From an uncultured Eudoraea sp. (GTDB taxonomy: Bacteria > Bacteroidota > Bacteroidia > Flavobacteriales > Flavobacteriaceae): DNA of 59,517 bases. Made by a program: the position numbers and the translations under genes. Location of the stretch: positions 1 through 59,517 of the forward strand of contig CAMYJF010000007.1 in NCBI GenBank assembly GCA_947258555.1, read 5' to 3'. Each line of letters starts with the position of its first letter. Positions within the stretch are counted from its first letter, which is position 1. A model generated the notes under the pieces. It had not been told where the DNA came from. It did not search any database and saw only the letters and a list, made by a program, of their open reading frames with translations. This document shows, piece after piece, positions 17,494 through 26,537 of the stretch.

Positions 17494-17522
17494 AATAAAA
17501 CCCTGTAGCACGAGCTACAGGG
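17494..17522 (-). terminator. Rho-independent terminator of the SGNH gene
   Basis: A perfect 9-bp stem (CCCTGTAGC / GCTACAGGG) with a 4-base loop at 17501-17522, followed on the minus strand by TTTTATTT. It lies 15 bases after the stop of the SGNH lipoprotein gene. Confidence 0.85.
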
Positions 17523-17537
17523 CTATGCTAAAGGCCC

Positions 17538-19040
17538 TTAATTAACATATAAGCCTGTAAAATCCAGCGGATTCACACCTGGCAGGTTAGATCCGTATTT
17601 GGCATTAATTGCTTCGACAAACAAATTAGCGATTAGGGCATAGCCTCTTGGGGAAGGATGAACTCCGTCCAGTGAGAAACCACCTCCGGTTCCAAAATCA
17701 CCTGTCACAGTACTTCCATCAGCCAATGGAACGCCTGTGGCAATTACTGAAGCTAGAAAACCATTCGCATCAACCAGGGCCAGATCGTATTGGGCAGCCA
17801 GGGCTTCAATAGTCGGATTATAGGCAGCAATGGCATTATTTACGAGTTCTTGTTCCTGGGGTGTTAGTACCCAATTATCTGCCAAGGGAACTGAGACACC
17901 ATTAAGCAGAGTAGGATCACCACCAACCACTGTACCAATGAAAGATAACGCAGGAAGAACTATAAGATCTGCTGCAGTAGCTTGTCGCATATTTAGCAAT
18001 GCCGGATTAAATGAAGTAAGATCTGTTAGATCTTCATCCAGGATCAAAACGGCATTTTCCGCGCCCGCAGCAAAGGAAACCGTGCGTTGTGCCAATTCTT
18101 CAGCACTGATTAATCCAAGTCCTTGTAATTGTGCCAATCCGCCATTATAGGCAGCGAATGCGCCATTTAAAAGGGCTGCAGTTCCCGCGTCCAGTGGCAC
18201 TGGATTATGGGGAACAGTTGTGAAATAGGGTATTGTAATTATATCAGGAATATTGGCAATTGCGCCATCGGCACCACCGGCAGTCAATGTAGCCAGAATT
18301 CCGTCGATAGAACCTGCCACCACGTTAGGATCACTAATATCAGATCCTCCATAGGTGCTTGGATCAAAATTACCTGCCTGGTCTACACCAGAACCGCCCG
18401 AAACGGCATATGCCAGAACATCATTGTGACCGATCCACAAGGTGAAAAAACTTGGGTTTTGCGATGCTGCATCCTGCAAAACAGAAGCAGTAGGAGAGCT
18501 GGCAAAGCGCACGTAAAATGGATTCGCAAGACCTAATTGGACTCCGGCCAGATTACCGTAGCCAGGGGCCAGCAAATGATAGCTTTTCGCACTGGGAACT
18601 CCCATATTATTAAAAGGACCGCTTAGTATATTACTGATCTCAGTGCTAGCTTGCCCTTCAACTGGGACTGGGAGCGGTGAGCCAGTGGAAAAATCAAGGA
18701 TAAGTCGGTTCGGTGTTAACGGCATGCCGCCCAATGTAGTTCCACCAAGGTTGTCGGCCATTAATGGAATGCTAAAATTTCCTCCGCCGGCAAGGGCAAA
18801 ATTGGAAGCCAGCATATTTGGAAAAGAGGCAGTTTGCCCATCTATAAATAAAGCCTGGTCAGAAACTCCGGCAGTCAAGGAATTTCCGACTGCTACATAG
18901 TTTGAGAAATCAGCGGATCCACTGGTATAATTGATCGGATCCGGATCGGGGGTAGTGTCCGGCATAACAGCCGTATCGTCATCAAAACAAGAAACGAATA
19001 ATAGCCCTGATAGAAAGAGCAATGCATATAACTTCTTCAT
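17538..19040 (-). CDS. SGNH/GDSL-type lipoprotein hydrolase
   Basis: A 500-residue lipoprotein: the signal peptide ends in a lipobox LLFVSC (Cys18), followed by an acidic spacer. Block I reads YVAVGNSLTAG (about 48-58), with GNSL in place of GDSL; block III is WIGHNDVLAYA (GxND), and block V is SLDGVHPSPRGYALIA (DxxH), so Ser-Asp-His catalysis is likely. It probably acts as an esterase or lipase anchored in the outer membrane. The protein is longer than simple GDSL esterases because of inserts rich in Ala, Gly and Thr. A good promoter and terminator frame it as a single-gene unit. Confidence 0.85.
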   Translation of the reverse strand: MKKLYALLFLSGLLFVSCFDDDTAVMPDTTPDPDPINYTSGSADFSNYVAVGNSLTAGVSDQALFIDGQTASFPNMLASNFALAGGGNFSIPLMADNLGGTTLGGMPLTPNRLILDFSTGSPLPVPVEGQASTEISNILSGPFNNMGVPSAKSYHLLAPGYGNLAGVQLGLANPFYVRFASSPTASVLQDAASQNPSFFTLWIGHNDVLAYAVSGGSGVDQAGNFDPSTYGGSDISDPNVVAGSIDGILATLTAGGADGAIANIPDIITIPYFTTVPHNPVPLDAGTAALLNGAFAAYNGGLAQLQGLGLISAEELAQRTVSFAAGAENAVLILDEDLTDLTSFNPALLNMRQATAADLIVLPALSFIGTVVGGDPTLLNGVSVPLADNWVLTPQEQELVNNAIAAYNPTIEALAAQYDLALVDANGFLASVIATGVPLADGSTVTGDFGTGGGFSLDGVHPSPRGYALIANLFVEAINAKYGSNLPGVNPLDFTGLYVN

Positions 19041-19089
19041 ATTCTAAAATTTGAGTTAGTTAAGGCAGGCGCTAATAGTGCCTAGCTCC

Positions 19090-19119
19090 CAAATTTAGCC
19101 AAAATAATGAAACACCCAA
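19090..19119 (-). promoter_or_regulatory. Promoter of the SGNH lipoprotein gene
   Basis: On the minus strand TTG (19117-19119), a 19-base spacer and TAAATTTG (19090-19097), an exact TAnnTTTG match, 50 bases ahead of the ATG at 19040. Confidence 0.6.
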
Positions 19120-19159
19120 TGGAAGGCTCAAATAATCATGCATGCATAATATTGAGGAT

Positions 19160-19933
19160 TTACCCCTGATTTAAAAAGGCAAGTAACTCATTTTGAAAGC
19201 CTTCAGGGTTTTCGGCATGAAGCCAATGTCCGGTGCCAGAAACGGTCTTTATCTGTGCCATGGGAAAATGGGTATGAATACCGGCATGATCAGATTGGGT
19301 AACATATTCGGAATATTCCCCTCTTAGAAATAGGGTAGGTCCGTTATACTGCTCAGTTCCTGCCAAGGGTTCACCGATCATATCCAGGGACATGCTCAGC
19401 GCTTTCAAATTGAAACGAAATGCCAGTTCTTCAGGGGTCTTTCGATATAAATTCTTTAAGAGGAAGGCGCGTAGACCCACTTCCTCGAATTGGCTTGCTA
19501 ATGCCTGGTCTGCTTCGCTTCGGGATCTAAGATCTGCAGGAGTTAATGCTTGAAGTCCGTCGATGATATGTTGGTGATGAGGGGGATAATACCTGGGGGC
19601 AATATCGGCGACGATCATTTTATGACAACGTTCCGGGTAGGCACAGGCAAAATGCATGACTGTCTTACCCCCCATAGAATGACCCAGAAATATCGCCTGT
19701 TTGATCTTGTGATGATCCATATAATTGATCAGGTCTTCGGTCAGGAGCTCATAGGTAAATTCATCATCCCAGAAACTTCGGCCGTGATTTCGCTGATCGA
19801 CCAGGTGTACACGATATCCTGTTTGCACTAATTTTTTTCCATGGCTTTTCCAGTTATCACCCATGCCGAGGAAACCGTGCAGTATTAGTAGATCAGGACC
19901 ATCGCCTTGTATTTGGGAGTGTAAAATTCTCAT
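19160..19933 (-). CDS. Alpha/beta fold hydrolase, YbfF-like esterase
   Basis: A 257-residue cytoplasmic hydrolase. The oxyanion region reads LHGFLGMGDNWKSHGK (19-34), the DQRNHGRS motif follows, the nucleophile elbow is LGHSMGGK (about 93-100) and the final histidine is in SGTGHWLHAE. This pattern is that of YbfF and similar acyl-esterases. Its start overlaps the stop of pdxJ by four bases (ATGA), so translation is coupled, though a pathway link is not evident. Confidence 0.88.
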   Translation of the reverse strand: MRILHSQIQGDGPDLLILHGFLGMGDNWKSHGKKLVQTGYRVHLVDQRNHGRSFWDDEFTYELLTEDLINYMDHHKIKQAIFLGHSMGGKTVMHFACAYPERCHKMIVADIAPRYYPPHHQHIIDGLQALTPADLRSRSEADQALASQFEEVGLRAFLLKNLYRKTPEELAFRFNLKALSMSLDMIGEPLAGTEQYNGPTLFLRGEYSEYVTQSDHAGIHTHFPMAQIKTVSGTGHWLHAENPEGFQNELLAFLNQG

Positions 19934-20649
19934 AAACCCAGCCTGTGCTTATACATCCTCACAACATTTTCCAATCCCAGGTAAATCGATTCACAAATAA
20001 GGGCATGACCTATAGAGACTTCCAGCAAATGGGGAATGTTTTCTTTAAAGAATCGGATATTGTCCAGGCTCAGATCATGTCCGGCATTGATTCCCAGCCC
20101 ACATTGATGTGCTACCAGCGCGGCTTCTATAAAAGGATCGATACCCTGTTTATTATTTCCCTGTGCATAGGCGTGAGCATAGCTTTCTGTATAGAGTTCA
20201 ATCCTATCCGTTCCCGTAGCCTTAGCCCCTTCTACCATGCGCGGATCCGGATCCACGAATATTGACGTCCGGATACCGGCTTCCTGAAAATTGCTGATAA
20301 CATCTTTTAGGAAATCTTTATGTGTATGCGTATCCCAACCTGCATTGGAAGTGATCGCATCTTCGGCATCTGGCACAAGGGTAACCTGTGTTGGCTTTAT
20401 TTCCAGGACCAGCTCTGTAAATGCGGGAATGGGATTCCCTTCTATATTGTATTCCGTAGTAACAATAGCTACCAAATCTCTGGCATCTTGGTATGTTATA
20501 TGCCGCTCATCCGGCCTGGGATGCACGGTGATCCCATCGGCCCCAAATGATTCAATATCCCTGGCAGCTTGAAGAATATTGGGAATAATTCCACCTCTGG
20601 CATTGCGCAAAGTTGCCAATTTATTAATGTTAACACTTAGTTTCGTCAT
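19930..20649 (-). CDS. pdxJ: Pyridoxine 5'-phosphate synthase
   Basis: Condenses 3-amino-2-oxopropyl phosphate with deoxyxylulose 5-phosphate in vitamin B6 synthesis. The TIM-barrel enzyme is recognised from TKLSVNINKLATLRNARGG at the start, VHPRPDERHI (about 39-48) and GLGINAGHDLSLDNI near the C-terminus. The length, 239 residues, is typical. I use the ATG at 20649 (MTKLSVN); another ATG two codons upstream at 20655 is possible. It shares an 88-base divergent promoter region with the CBS gene. Confidence 0.96.
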   Translation of the reverse strand: MTKLSVNINKLATLRNARGGIIPNILQAARDIESFGADGITVHPRPDERHITYQDARDLVAIVTTEYNIEGNPIPAFTELVLEIKPTQVTLVPDAEDAITSNAGWDTHTHKDFLKDVISNFQEAGIRTSIFVDPDPRMVEGAKATGTDRIELYTESYAHAYAQGNNKQGIDPFIEAALVAHQCGLGINAGHDLSLDNIRFFKENIPHLLEVSIGHALICESIYLGLENVVRMYKHRLGL

Positions 20650-20674
20650 GTGCATAGGGTCTATGAAGCGGGCA

Positions 20675-20682
20675 CAAAATTA
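20675..20682 (-). promoter_or_regulatory. Bacteroidetes -7 element for pdxJ
   Basis: TAATTTTG on the minus strand matches TAnnTTTG exactly, 25 bases before the pdxJ start. No TTG is found at the -33 position. Confidence 0.4.
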
Positions 20683-20737
20683 CAAATTAGGCACACCTTT
20701 TGATATTTAAAATTAGTATTTTGCGTTTTGTTATAAT

Positions 20738-21394
20738 ATGAGAATTCAATCCTACATAGTAAACACACTGCCGGTTTTTGAAATTAAGGAAACCTTAGAA
20801 GGGGTTATCCAGTTTTTCAAATACACTACCTATTCGCATGTAGCCATTGCCGAACATGGAAAATTTGTCGGTGTTCTGGCTGAGCGCGATATGGAAACTT
20901 TTGAAGCAGATAAGAAGATTGAAGACTCCCGTCATGCTATGGAAGTGATATCCAGTCCGTTCGATTCTACCTGGATGGATGTACTGGAACTATTTGCCCG
21001 TAATGAGGCCAATATACTGCCCGTATTAGATGAAGAAGGCAGTGTAATTGGCTATTATGATCTGACAGATATAGTGGCAATGTTTATTGAGATACCGTTT
21101 TTTACGGAGCAAGGGGCCATCCTTGTTGTTGCCAAGAAGGCAAGCGATTACAGTTTCAGTGAGATCGCCCAGATCGTTGAAAGCAATAACACCAAGCTGA
21201 TAGGTGCCTTTATTACGGACGCCAGGGAAGAGGTGGTCCAGATAACTGTTAAGCTGGGTACCGGGAATTTGAACGAGGTTGTTCAGACATTCCGCAGATA
21301 TGATTACAGCATTCTCTTTGGAAGCAAAGACGATCAGTTCCTCAAAGACTTAAAACAGCGTTCGGATTATCTGAACAAATACCTTAACGTTTAG
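20738..21394 (+). CDS. CBS-domain-pair protein with ACT-like C-terminus
   Basis: A 218-residue cytoplasmic protein. Residues about 1-130 contain two CBS motifs (HVAIAEHGKFVGVLAERDME and ILPVLDEEGSVIGYYDLTDI), which usually bind adenosine nucleotides. Residues about 135-205 (AILVVAKKASDYSFSEIAQI, then KLIGAFI) resemble an ACT-type ligand domain, giving an AcuB-like layout. It begins the envelope cluster and is 6 bases from nadK, which suggests energy or nucleotide sensing linked to NADP supply; this is inference from position. Confidence 0.8.
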   Translation: MRIQSYIVNTLPVFEIKETLEGVIQFFKYTTYSHVAIAEHGKFVGVLAERDMETFEADKKIEDSRHAMEVISSPFDSTWMDVLELFARNEANILPVLDEEGSVIGYYDLTDIVAMFIEIPFFTEQGAILVVAKKASDYSFSEIAQIVESNNTKLIGAFITDAREEVVQITVKLGTGNLNEVVQTFRRYDYSILFGSKDDQFLKDLKQRSDYLNKYLNV

Positions 21395-21400
21395 TACGCG

Positions 21401-22282
21401 ATGAAAGTAGCCATCTATGGCCAGCAATACCCCCAGGAAGCGGGGTCTAACATAATGGAACTGCTTCATGAACTGGAAAAGAACCAGGTCCAGATCGCAG
21501 TAGAACGCTCTTTCTTAGAAACCCTTAAAAATCAGGAGAATTGTAAAGAGTTTGCAATATTTACGCATAAAGAAGGATTGGATCCCAGTTTTGACCTTTT
21601 CATCAGTATAGGGGGCGACGGAACCATTCTTAGAGCCGTTACTTATATAGGAAATTTAGGTATACCGGTAGTTGGTGTTAACACTGGAAGACTAGGTTTT
21701 CTTTCGATCATAAAAAAGAATGAAGTCAAGGACCTTGTCCAGGATTTTATTTCCGGGAATTATTCTATTGTGGAAAGAAGCCTGGTTCAGTTACGAACAG
21801 AAGGTGAAATCCCTGAATTCGATGGAAGGTATTACGCCTTGAATGAAGTTACTGTTAGCCGGAAAGATACTACGTCCATGATCACCGTGGAAACCCATCT
21901 CAATGGGGAGTATCTAACTTCGTATTGGTCGGACGGACTCATAGTAGCCACACCGACCGGTTCAACAGGATATAGCCTGAGTTGTGGGGGTCCGGTCTTG
22001 ATGCCTACAGTAAAATCTTTGGTGATCACACCCATTGCACCCCATAATCTTAATGCGAGGCCCCTGGTTATCTCCGATGATACTGAGATCCGCCTCAAAG
22101 TCTCAGGAAGGGAAGACTTTCACCTGGTATCGCTCGACTCCAGAGTAGCTACCCTCAAGCATGGCCAGGAAATCATAATTACGAAGGCTGATTTTGTTAT
22201 TAAAATGGTGGCCTTTCCAAAAGGAAGCTTCTTTAAAACGATACGCAAAAAATTACTGTGGGGGCAGGACCGCAGGAATTAG
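21401..22282 (+). CDS. nadK: NAD kinase
   Basis: Phosphorylates NAD to NADP in the cytoplasm. The nucleotide-binding GGDGT motif is at 71-75, NTGRLGFLS follows at about 94-102, and the second conserved block is TPTGSTGYSLSCGGP. The length of 293 residues fits the bacterial family. It follows the CBS gene by 6 bases, an arrangement seen in many Flavobacteriia. Confidence 0.96.
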   Translation: MKVAIYGQQYPQEAGSNIMELLHELEKNQVQIAVERSFLETLKNQENCKEFAIFTHKEGLDPSFDLFISIGGDGTILRAVTYIGNLGIPVVGVNTGRLGFLSIIKKNEVKDLVQDFISGNYSIVERSLVQLRTEGEIPEFDGRYYALNEVTVSRKDTTSMITVETHLNGEYLTSYWSDGLIVATPTGSTGYSLSCGGPVLMPTVKSLVITPIAPHNLNARPLVISDDTEIRLKVSGREDFHLVSLDSRVATLKHGQEIIITKADFVIKMVAFPKGSFFKTIRKKLLWGQDRRN

Positions 22283-22365
22283 CATTTCACGCAATAAATA
22301 GGGTCAAAAGTTGTTAAACTATGGAGAACTCAGAGAGTTCATTCCATTAGATAGAGATTTGAGGT

Positions 22366-23082
22366 ATGGGTAAGCCTTCAAAATATAGCATTATAACATA
22401 TACGGCCATTCTGGTTTTAACGCTGGGCATGGTGAGTAGTGCACGCGGACAAATGTTCGAAATAGGCTTGTTTGGAGGGGGTACCAATGCCATAGGAGAT
22501 GTGGGCAAGATGAATTACATAATGCCTACGGGCTTAGCGGGTGGGGCCATTTTTAAATGGAATAAGAGTAAACGCTATGCCTGGAGAGCTTCAATGATCT
22601 ATGGACAGTTCACCCTGGATGATGCCAATTCGGATATACGAGGCAGAAGGCAACGTGGATTTACCATGGATAATACAATTCTGGAAACTTCTGCCGGCCT
22701 GGAGTTAAATTTTACCGACTACAATCTGCACAAGTTGGGTCCTGCTTTTACCCCTTATTTATATACAGGTCTTACTTATTTTAGATTCGACTACAACTAC
22801 TTCGATGCCGGGTCTGTACGGTTCACCGGACAAAGAGATGGTGCATTTGCCATACCAATGACGGTGGGCATGAAACTTCGTTTAAATCAATTTCTTATTT
22901 TTGGCGCCGAAATAGGTGCCCGCTACACCTTTACGGATAATCTGGATGCGAGTAATCCGGAGGGATCCAACTTCGAACAATTTCAGTTCGGGAATGTTTT
23001 TAGCGATGACTGGTACGTCTTCTCCGGTTTTACCTTAACTTATACGTTTGGTAGAAAACCGTGTGATGATTGCTTTGAATAA
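22366..23082 (+). CDS. DUF6089-family outer-membrane beta-barrel protein
   Basis: A 238-residue exported protein: a signal peptide with cleavage after SSARGQ near residue 30, then alternating hydrophobic strands ending with a terminal aromatic-rich strand (FSGFTLTYTFGRK). The position between nadK and uppS is the usual one for the DUF6089 family in Flavobacteriia. Role unknown, probably an outer-membrane barrel. uppS starts 9 bases after its stop, so they form one transcript. Confidence 0.82.
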   Translation: MGKPSKYSIITYTAILVLTLGMVSSARGQMFEIGLFGGGTNAIGDVGKMNYIMPTGLAGGAIFKWNKSKRYAWRASMIYGQFTLDDANSDIRGRRQRGFTMDNTILETSAGLELNFTDYNLHKLGPAFTPYLYTGLTYFRFDYNYFDAGSVRFTGQRDGAFAIPMTVGMKLRLNQFLIFGAEIGARYTFTDNLDASNPEGSNFEQFQFGNVFSDDWYVFSGFTLTYTFGRKPCDDCFE

Positions 23083-23090
23083 GTAGCGAT

Positions 23091-23831
23091 ATGCATACTC
23101 TTGAAGATATTAAGGACGGGAGATTACCCAACCATTTAGCTGTTATCATGGATGGCAACGGCCGTTGGGCCCGTAAAAGGAACAAATTACGCGTCTTTGG
23201 ACATGAAAATGCCATCGAAGCGGTCAGGGATACTGTAGAATCCTGTGCAAAACTAGGTATCCCATACCTTACCTTGTATGCCTTTTCCACAGAAAATTGG
23301 AACCGCCCAAAACTTGAGGTAGATAGTTTGATGAAGTTATTAGTTGCCGTTTTAAAGAAGGAATTGGGAACTATGCAAAAAAACGATATCCGCCTTAATG
23401 CCATTGGTCGCATAGACACCTTACCAAAAAAGGCACACGCAGAATTGATGGAGGTGATGGATGCCACCAAAAATAATAGGCGAATTACCTTAACATTAGC
23501 ACTTTCCTACGGTTCAAGAGAAGAACTTAAGCAAGCTATAAAGAGTATTGCAGCCAAAGTTAAAAATAACATAATTTCACCCGATGATATTGATGATACC
23601 GTTATAAATAGTCATCTTTACACGCAAAATTTGCCCGATGTGGACTTGCTGATCCGAACCAGTGGTGAACACAGGATCAGCAATTTTTTACTTTGGCAAA
23701 TAGCATATGCCGAATTATATTTTACCGATGTACTTTGGCCGGATTTTAGAGCGCATCATTTGGTAGAGGCCTTAATAAATTACCAAAACAGAGAACGTAG
23801 ATTTGGAAAAACTAGTGAACAACTCAACTAG
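23091..23831 (+). CDS. uppS: Isoprenyl transferase (undecaprenyl diphosphate synthase)
   Basis: Cis-prenyltransferase making the undecaprenyl carrier for peptidoglycan and other surface glycans. The catalytic aspartate is D21 in VIMDGNGRWARKR; the C-terminal block DLLIRTSGEHRISNFLLWQ and AYAELYFTDVLWPDF are those of the family. The length of 246 residues is usual. The last 29 bases overlap the start of bamA, implying translational coupling of carrier-lipid synthesis and outer-membrane assembly. Confidence 0.97.
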   Translation: MHTLEDIKDGRLPNHLAVIMDGNGRWARKRNKLRVFGHENAIEAVRDTVESCAKLGIPYLTLYAFSTENWNRPKLEVDSLMKLLVAVLKKELGTMQKNDIRLNAIGRIDTLPKKAHAELMEVMDATKNNRRITLTLALSYGSREELKQAIKSIAAKVKNNIISPDDIDDTVINSHLYTQNLPDVDLLIRTSGEHRISNFLLWQIAYAELYFTDVLWPDFRAHHLVEALINYQNRERRFGKTSEQLN

Positions 23832-26457
23832 GGGCATAAAAAAGTACCCTACTTTATACGTCTTCCTACTCCTCAGCTTATTCCTACTAAGTTCCCCGGG
23901 CTTTGCACAGGATGTGTCTTATCAGAACGGTAAGAAATATATCTTGGCAGGAATTGAAGTTTCCGGGCTTCAGAGTTACAATGAGCAAACGGTAAAAACA
24001 TATACTGGCCTAAGGGTAGGGCAACCGGTAACGATTCCCGGGGATGAGATAAGTGAGATCTTAAAAAAACTGTGGGGCCTCGAACTTTTTAGCGATATCG
24101 CCTTTTATATTACTCGGATAGAAGGGGAGGAGATCTACCTGGAATTAGCCATTATTGAGCGCGCCTCCTTATCTGTGGTAACTATTAATGGTGTGAAGAA
24201 ACGCAAGGTTCAGGATATTGTCAATGATACAGACCTGAAAAAAGGGAAAAAGATCACCGAAAGCTTAATTGCCAATACAAAGAACTTCCTCCAGAATAAA
24301 TACAAGAAGCAAGGCTATCTGAATACAAAAGTGGCCATTGCGACCTCAAAAGACACTGTGGGTACCAATACCGAAAGGATGGTGATCAATGTAGATAAGG
24401 GGGATAAGGTTAAGATCAAGAATATCTTATTTGATGGGAATGAGCAAATAGCAGATGGTAAGCTCAGAAAAGCGCTCAAAAACACCAAGGTCAAAAGACC
24501 GGGAAGGTTTTGGAAAAAATCTAAATACATCAAGGAAGATTTTGAAGAAGATCTTGACAAACTGATCGATAAATATACAGAACGCGGTTATCGGGATGCC
24601 AGGGTATTGTCCGATACGATAGAACGAATTGACGATAACAGGGTCAATGTTCGAATTGCCGTAGAGGAAGGCCGGAAATATTATTTTGGAGATATTAATT
24701 TTGTCGGGAATTCTGTGTATACAGACAGGCAATTACAACAAAAACTAGGGATCAGAAATGGGTCCACCTATAATGGTGTATTACTGCGTGAGCGTATCGC
24801 CGACAACTCTAAGCCGGATGCAGATGATCTCACCAACTTATATCAAAATAATGGCTATTTATTCTCGCAGATAAACCCTGTTGAGGTTTCTGCAGTTAAC
24901 GATACCATCAATTTTGAGATTAGGATCATTGAAGGCAAGGAAACTTTCCTGGATCATGTAGAAGTTGTTGGTAATGATAAGACCAACGACCATGTGATCT
25001 TCCGGGAATTGCGCACCAGGCCTGGTCAGCGATACAGTAAAGAAAATATTGTGAGGAGTGTGAGGGAATTAGGCCAATTGGGCTTTTTCGATGCCGAACA
25101 GATCAAGCCGGATATTTTAAATCCGGACCCAAATGCGGGAACTGTGGATCTTCAATACAGCCTGGTTGAATCGGGTTCGAGCCAGATAGAACTTCAGGGG
25201 GGCTATGGCGGTGGCGGATTTATTGGAACGTTAGGGCTGTCTTTTAGCAACTTTTCCATTCAAAACCTTTTTAATGGCGAAGCGTACAAACCGGTTCCCA
25301 TGGGCGATGGTCAAGTATTTTCGCTACGTTTACAGGCAAGTAGGACGTTCAGGGTGTATAGTCTGAATTTTTCAGAACCCTGGCTAGGGGGGAAGAAACC
25401 TGTCCGCTTTAATCTCTCATTATCACGAACACAACAATTCCTGGCCTCTTTTGATACCAGTGGTCGGGTTCAGGTAAATAAGAATCAGCAATTTGCCATC
25501 AGTGGGATCTCTGCAGGATTAGCAAAACGGGTTCAATGGCCCGATGATTTCTTTACGATCTCACATGCGGTTAGTTATCAGCTATATGATTTTCAGAATT
25601 ACCGAACGGGTCTATTTAACTTTGGAAACGGCCAATCTAATTCCCTGGCATATACGATCGGACTCTCAAGAAGTTCAGCCGGTCCGGGTAGAATATTCCC
25701 ATTAACGGGATCTATATTTGAAGTTTCCGGAAAGTTTACGCCACCTTACTCTATCTTCAATGACATTGACCATGCTGGATTAAAAGAGGAAAGTGAAGAA
25801 TTAAACCAGTTACGTGCAGACCGGGCATTGATTGGGCAATCCCTGACAGAAGCAGAGCAAATGCGACTTGAAGAAGTGGATCAGGAGCGTTTTCGCTGGT
25901 TAGAATACTATAAGATTAAATTCAAAGGCGATTGGTATACACGCCTGGTAGACAAACTAGTCTTGCGTACCAACCTGGAATTTGGTTTCCTGGGTAGTTA
26001 TAACCAGGATGTGGGTAAAGTACCATTTGAACGCTTTTTCCTAGGTGGTGACGGTCTCGGAAGGAATTTCACCCTGGACGGCAGGGAAACGATTCAATTA
26101 CGCGGATATGAAAATAATTCATTAACCCCGGTAGATCCAATTACAGGACAACAAGAAGGCGGGGTCGTATATAATAAATATTCCATGGAGCTTCGATATC
26201 CATTGACTTTGAAGCCTTCAGCCTCTATTTATGCACTTGTATTTGCAGAGGCAGGGAATTCGTTCAACAATTTTCAGGAGTTTAATCCGTTTCAAATAAA
26301 AAGATCAGCCGGAGTGGGGCTTCGCATATTTATGCCTGCGTTTGGTCTTTTGGGAATAGATTTCGGTTATGGGTTTGATGAAGATCTAAGACCGCAGTCG
26401 GCCGGCAATGGCCCAAGCGGATGGCAAACACATTTTATCATCGGACAACAGTTCTAA
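23803..26457 (+). CDS. bamA: Outer-membrane protein assembly factor BamA
   Basis: Central component of the BAM machine that inserts beta-barrels. A signal peptide with LLLSLFLLSSPGFAQ ends near residue 36, five POTRA repeats follow to about residue 440 (for example VTINGVKKRKVQDIV and INFVGNSVYTD), and the 16-strand barrel occupies the rest, ending in phenylalanine (IIGQQF). The 884-residue length is normal for Bacteroidetes. No ATG lies in the plausible start region: the frame begins with TTG at 23803, and GTG at 23815 is the alternative. Both lie inside uppS. Confidence 0.94.
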   Translation: MEKLVNNSTRGIKKYPTLYVFLLLSLFLLSSPGFAQDVSYQNGKKYILAGIEVSGLQSYNEQTVKTYTGLRVGQPVTIPGDEISEILKKLWGLELFSDIAFYITRIEGEEIYLELAIIERASLSVVTINGVKKRKVQDIVNDTDLKKGKKITESLIANTKNFLQNKYKKQGYLNTKVAIATSKDTVGTNTERMVINVDKGDKVKIKNILFDGNEQIADGKLRKALKNTKVKRPGRFWKKSKYIKEDFEEDLDKLIDKYTERGYRDARVLSDTIERIDDNRVNVRIAVEEGRKYYFGDINFVGNSVYTDRQLQQKLGIRNGSTYNGVLLRERIADNSKPDADDLTNLYQNNGYLFSQINPVEVSAVNDTINFEIRIIEGKETFLDHVEVVGNDKTNDHVIFRELRTRPGQRYSKENIVRSVRELGQLGFFDAEQIKPDILNPDPNAGTVDLQYSLVESGSSQIELQGGYGGGGFIGTLGLSFSNFSIQNLFNGEAYKPVPMGDGQVFSLRLQASRTFRVYSLNFSEPWLGGKKPVRFNLSLSRTQQFLASFDTSGRVQVNKNQQFAISGISAGLAKRVQWPDDFFTISHAVSYQLYDFQNYRTGLFNFGNGQSNSLAYTIGLSRSSAGPGRIFPLTGSIFEVSGKFTPPYSIFNDIDHAGLKEESEELNQLRADRALIGQSLTEAEQMRLEEVDQERFRWLEYYKIKFKGDWYTRLVDKLVLRTNLEFGFLGSYNQDVGKVPFERFFLGGDGLGRNFTLDGRETIQLRGYENNSLTPVDPITGQQEGGVVYNKYSMELRYPLTLKPSASIYALVFAEAGNSFNNFQEFNPFQIKRSAGVGLRIFMPAFGLLGIDFGYGFDEDLRPQSAGNGPSGWQTHFIIGQQF

Positions 26458-26515
26458 TCGCACACGTACTTTCCTGAAACGCCAATTGGTAAACCGCTCA
26501 TTTTAAAAGTTTTAG

Positions 26516-26523
26516 TAATTTTG
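26516..26523 (+). promoter_or_regulatory. Bacteroidetes -7 element ahead of the first ompH gene
   Basis: TAATTTTG, an exact TAnnTTTG match, 14 bases before the ATG at 26538 and 58 bases after the bamA stop. No TTG at the -33 position. Confidence 0.35.
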
Positions 26524-26537
26524 GCACGATATTTTCT

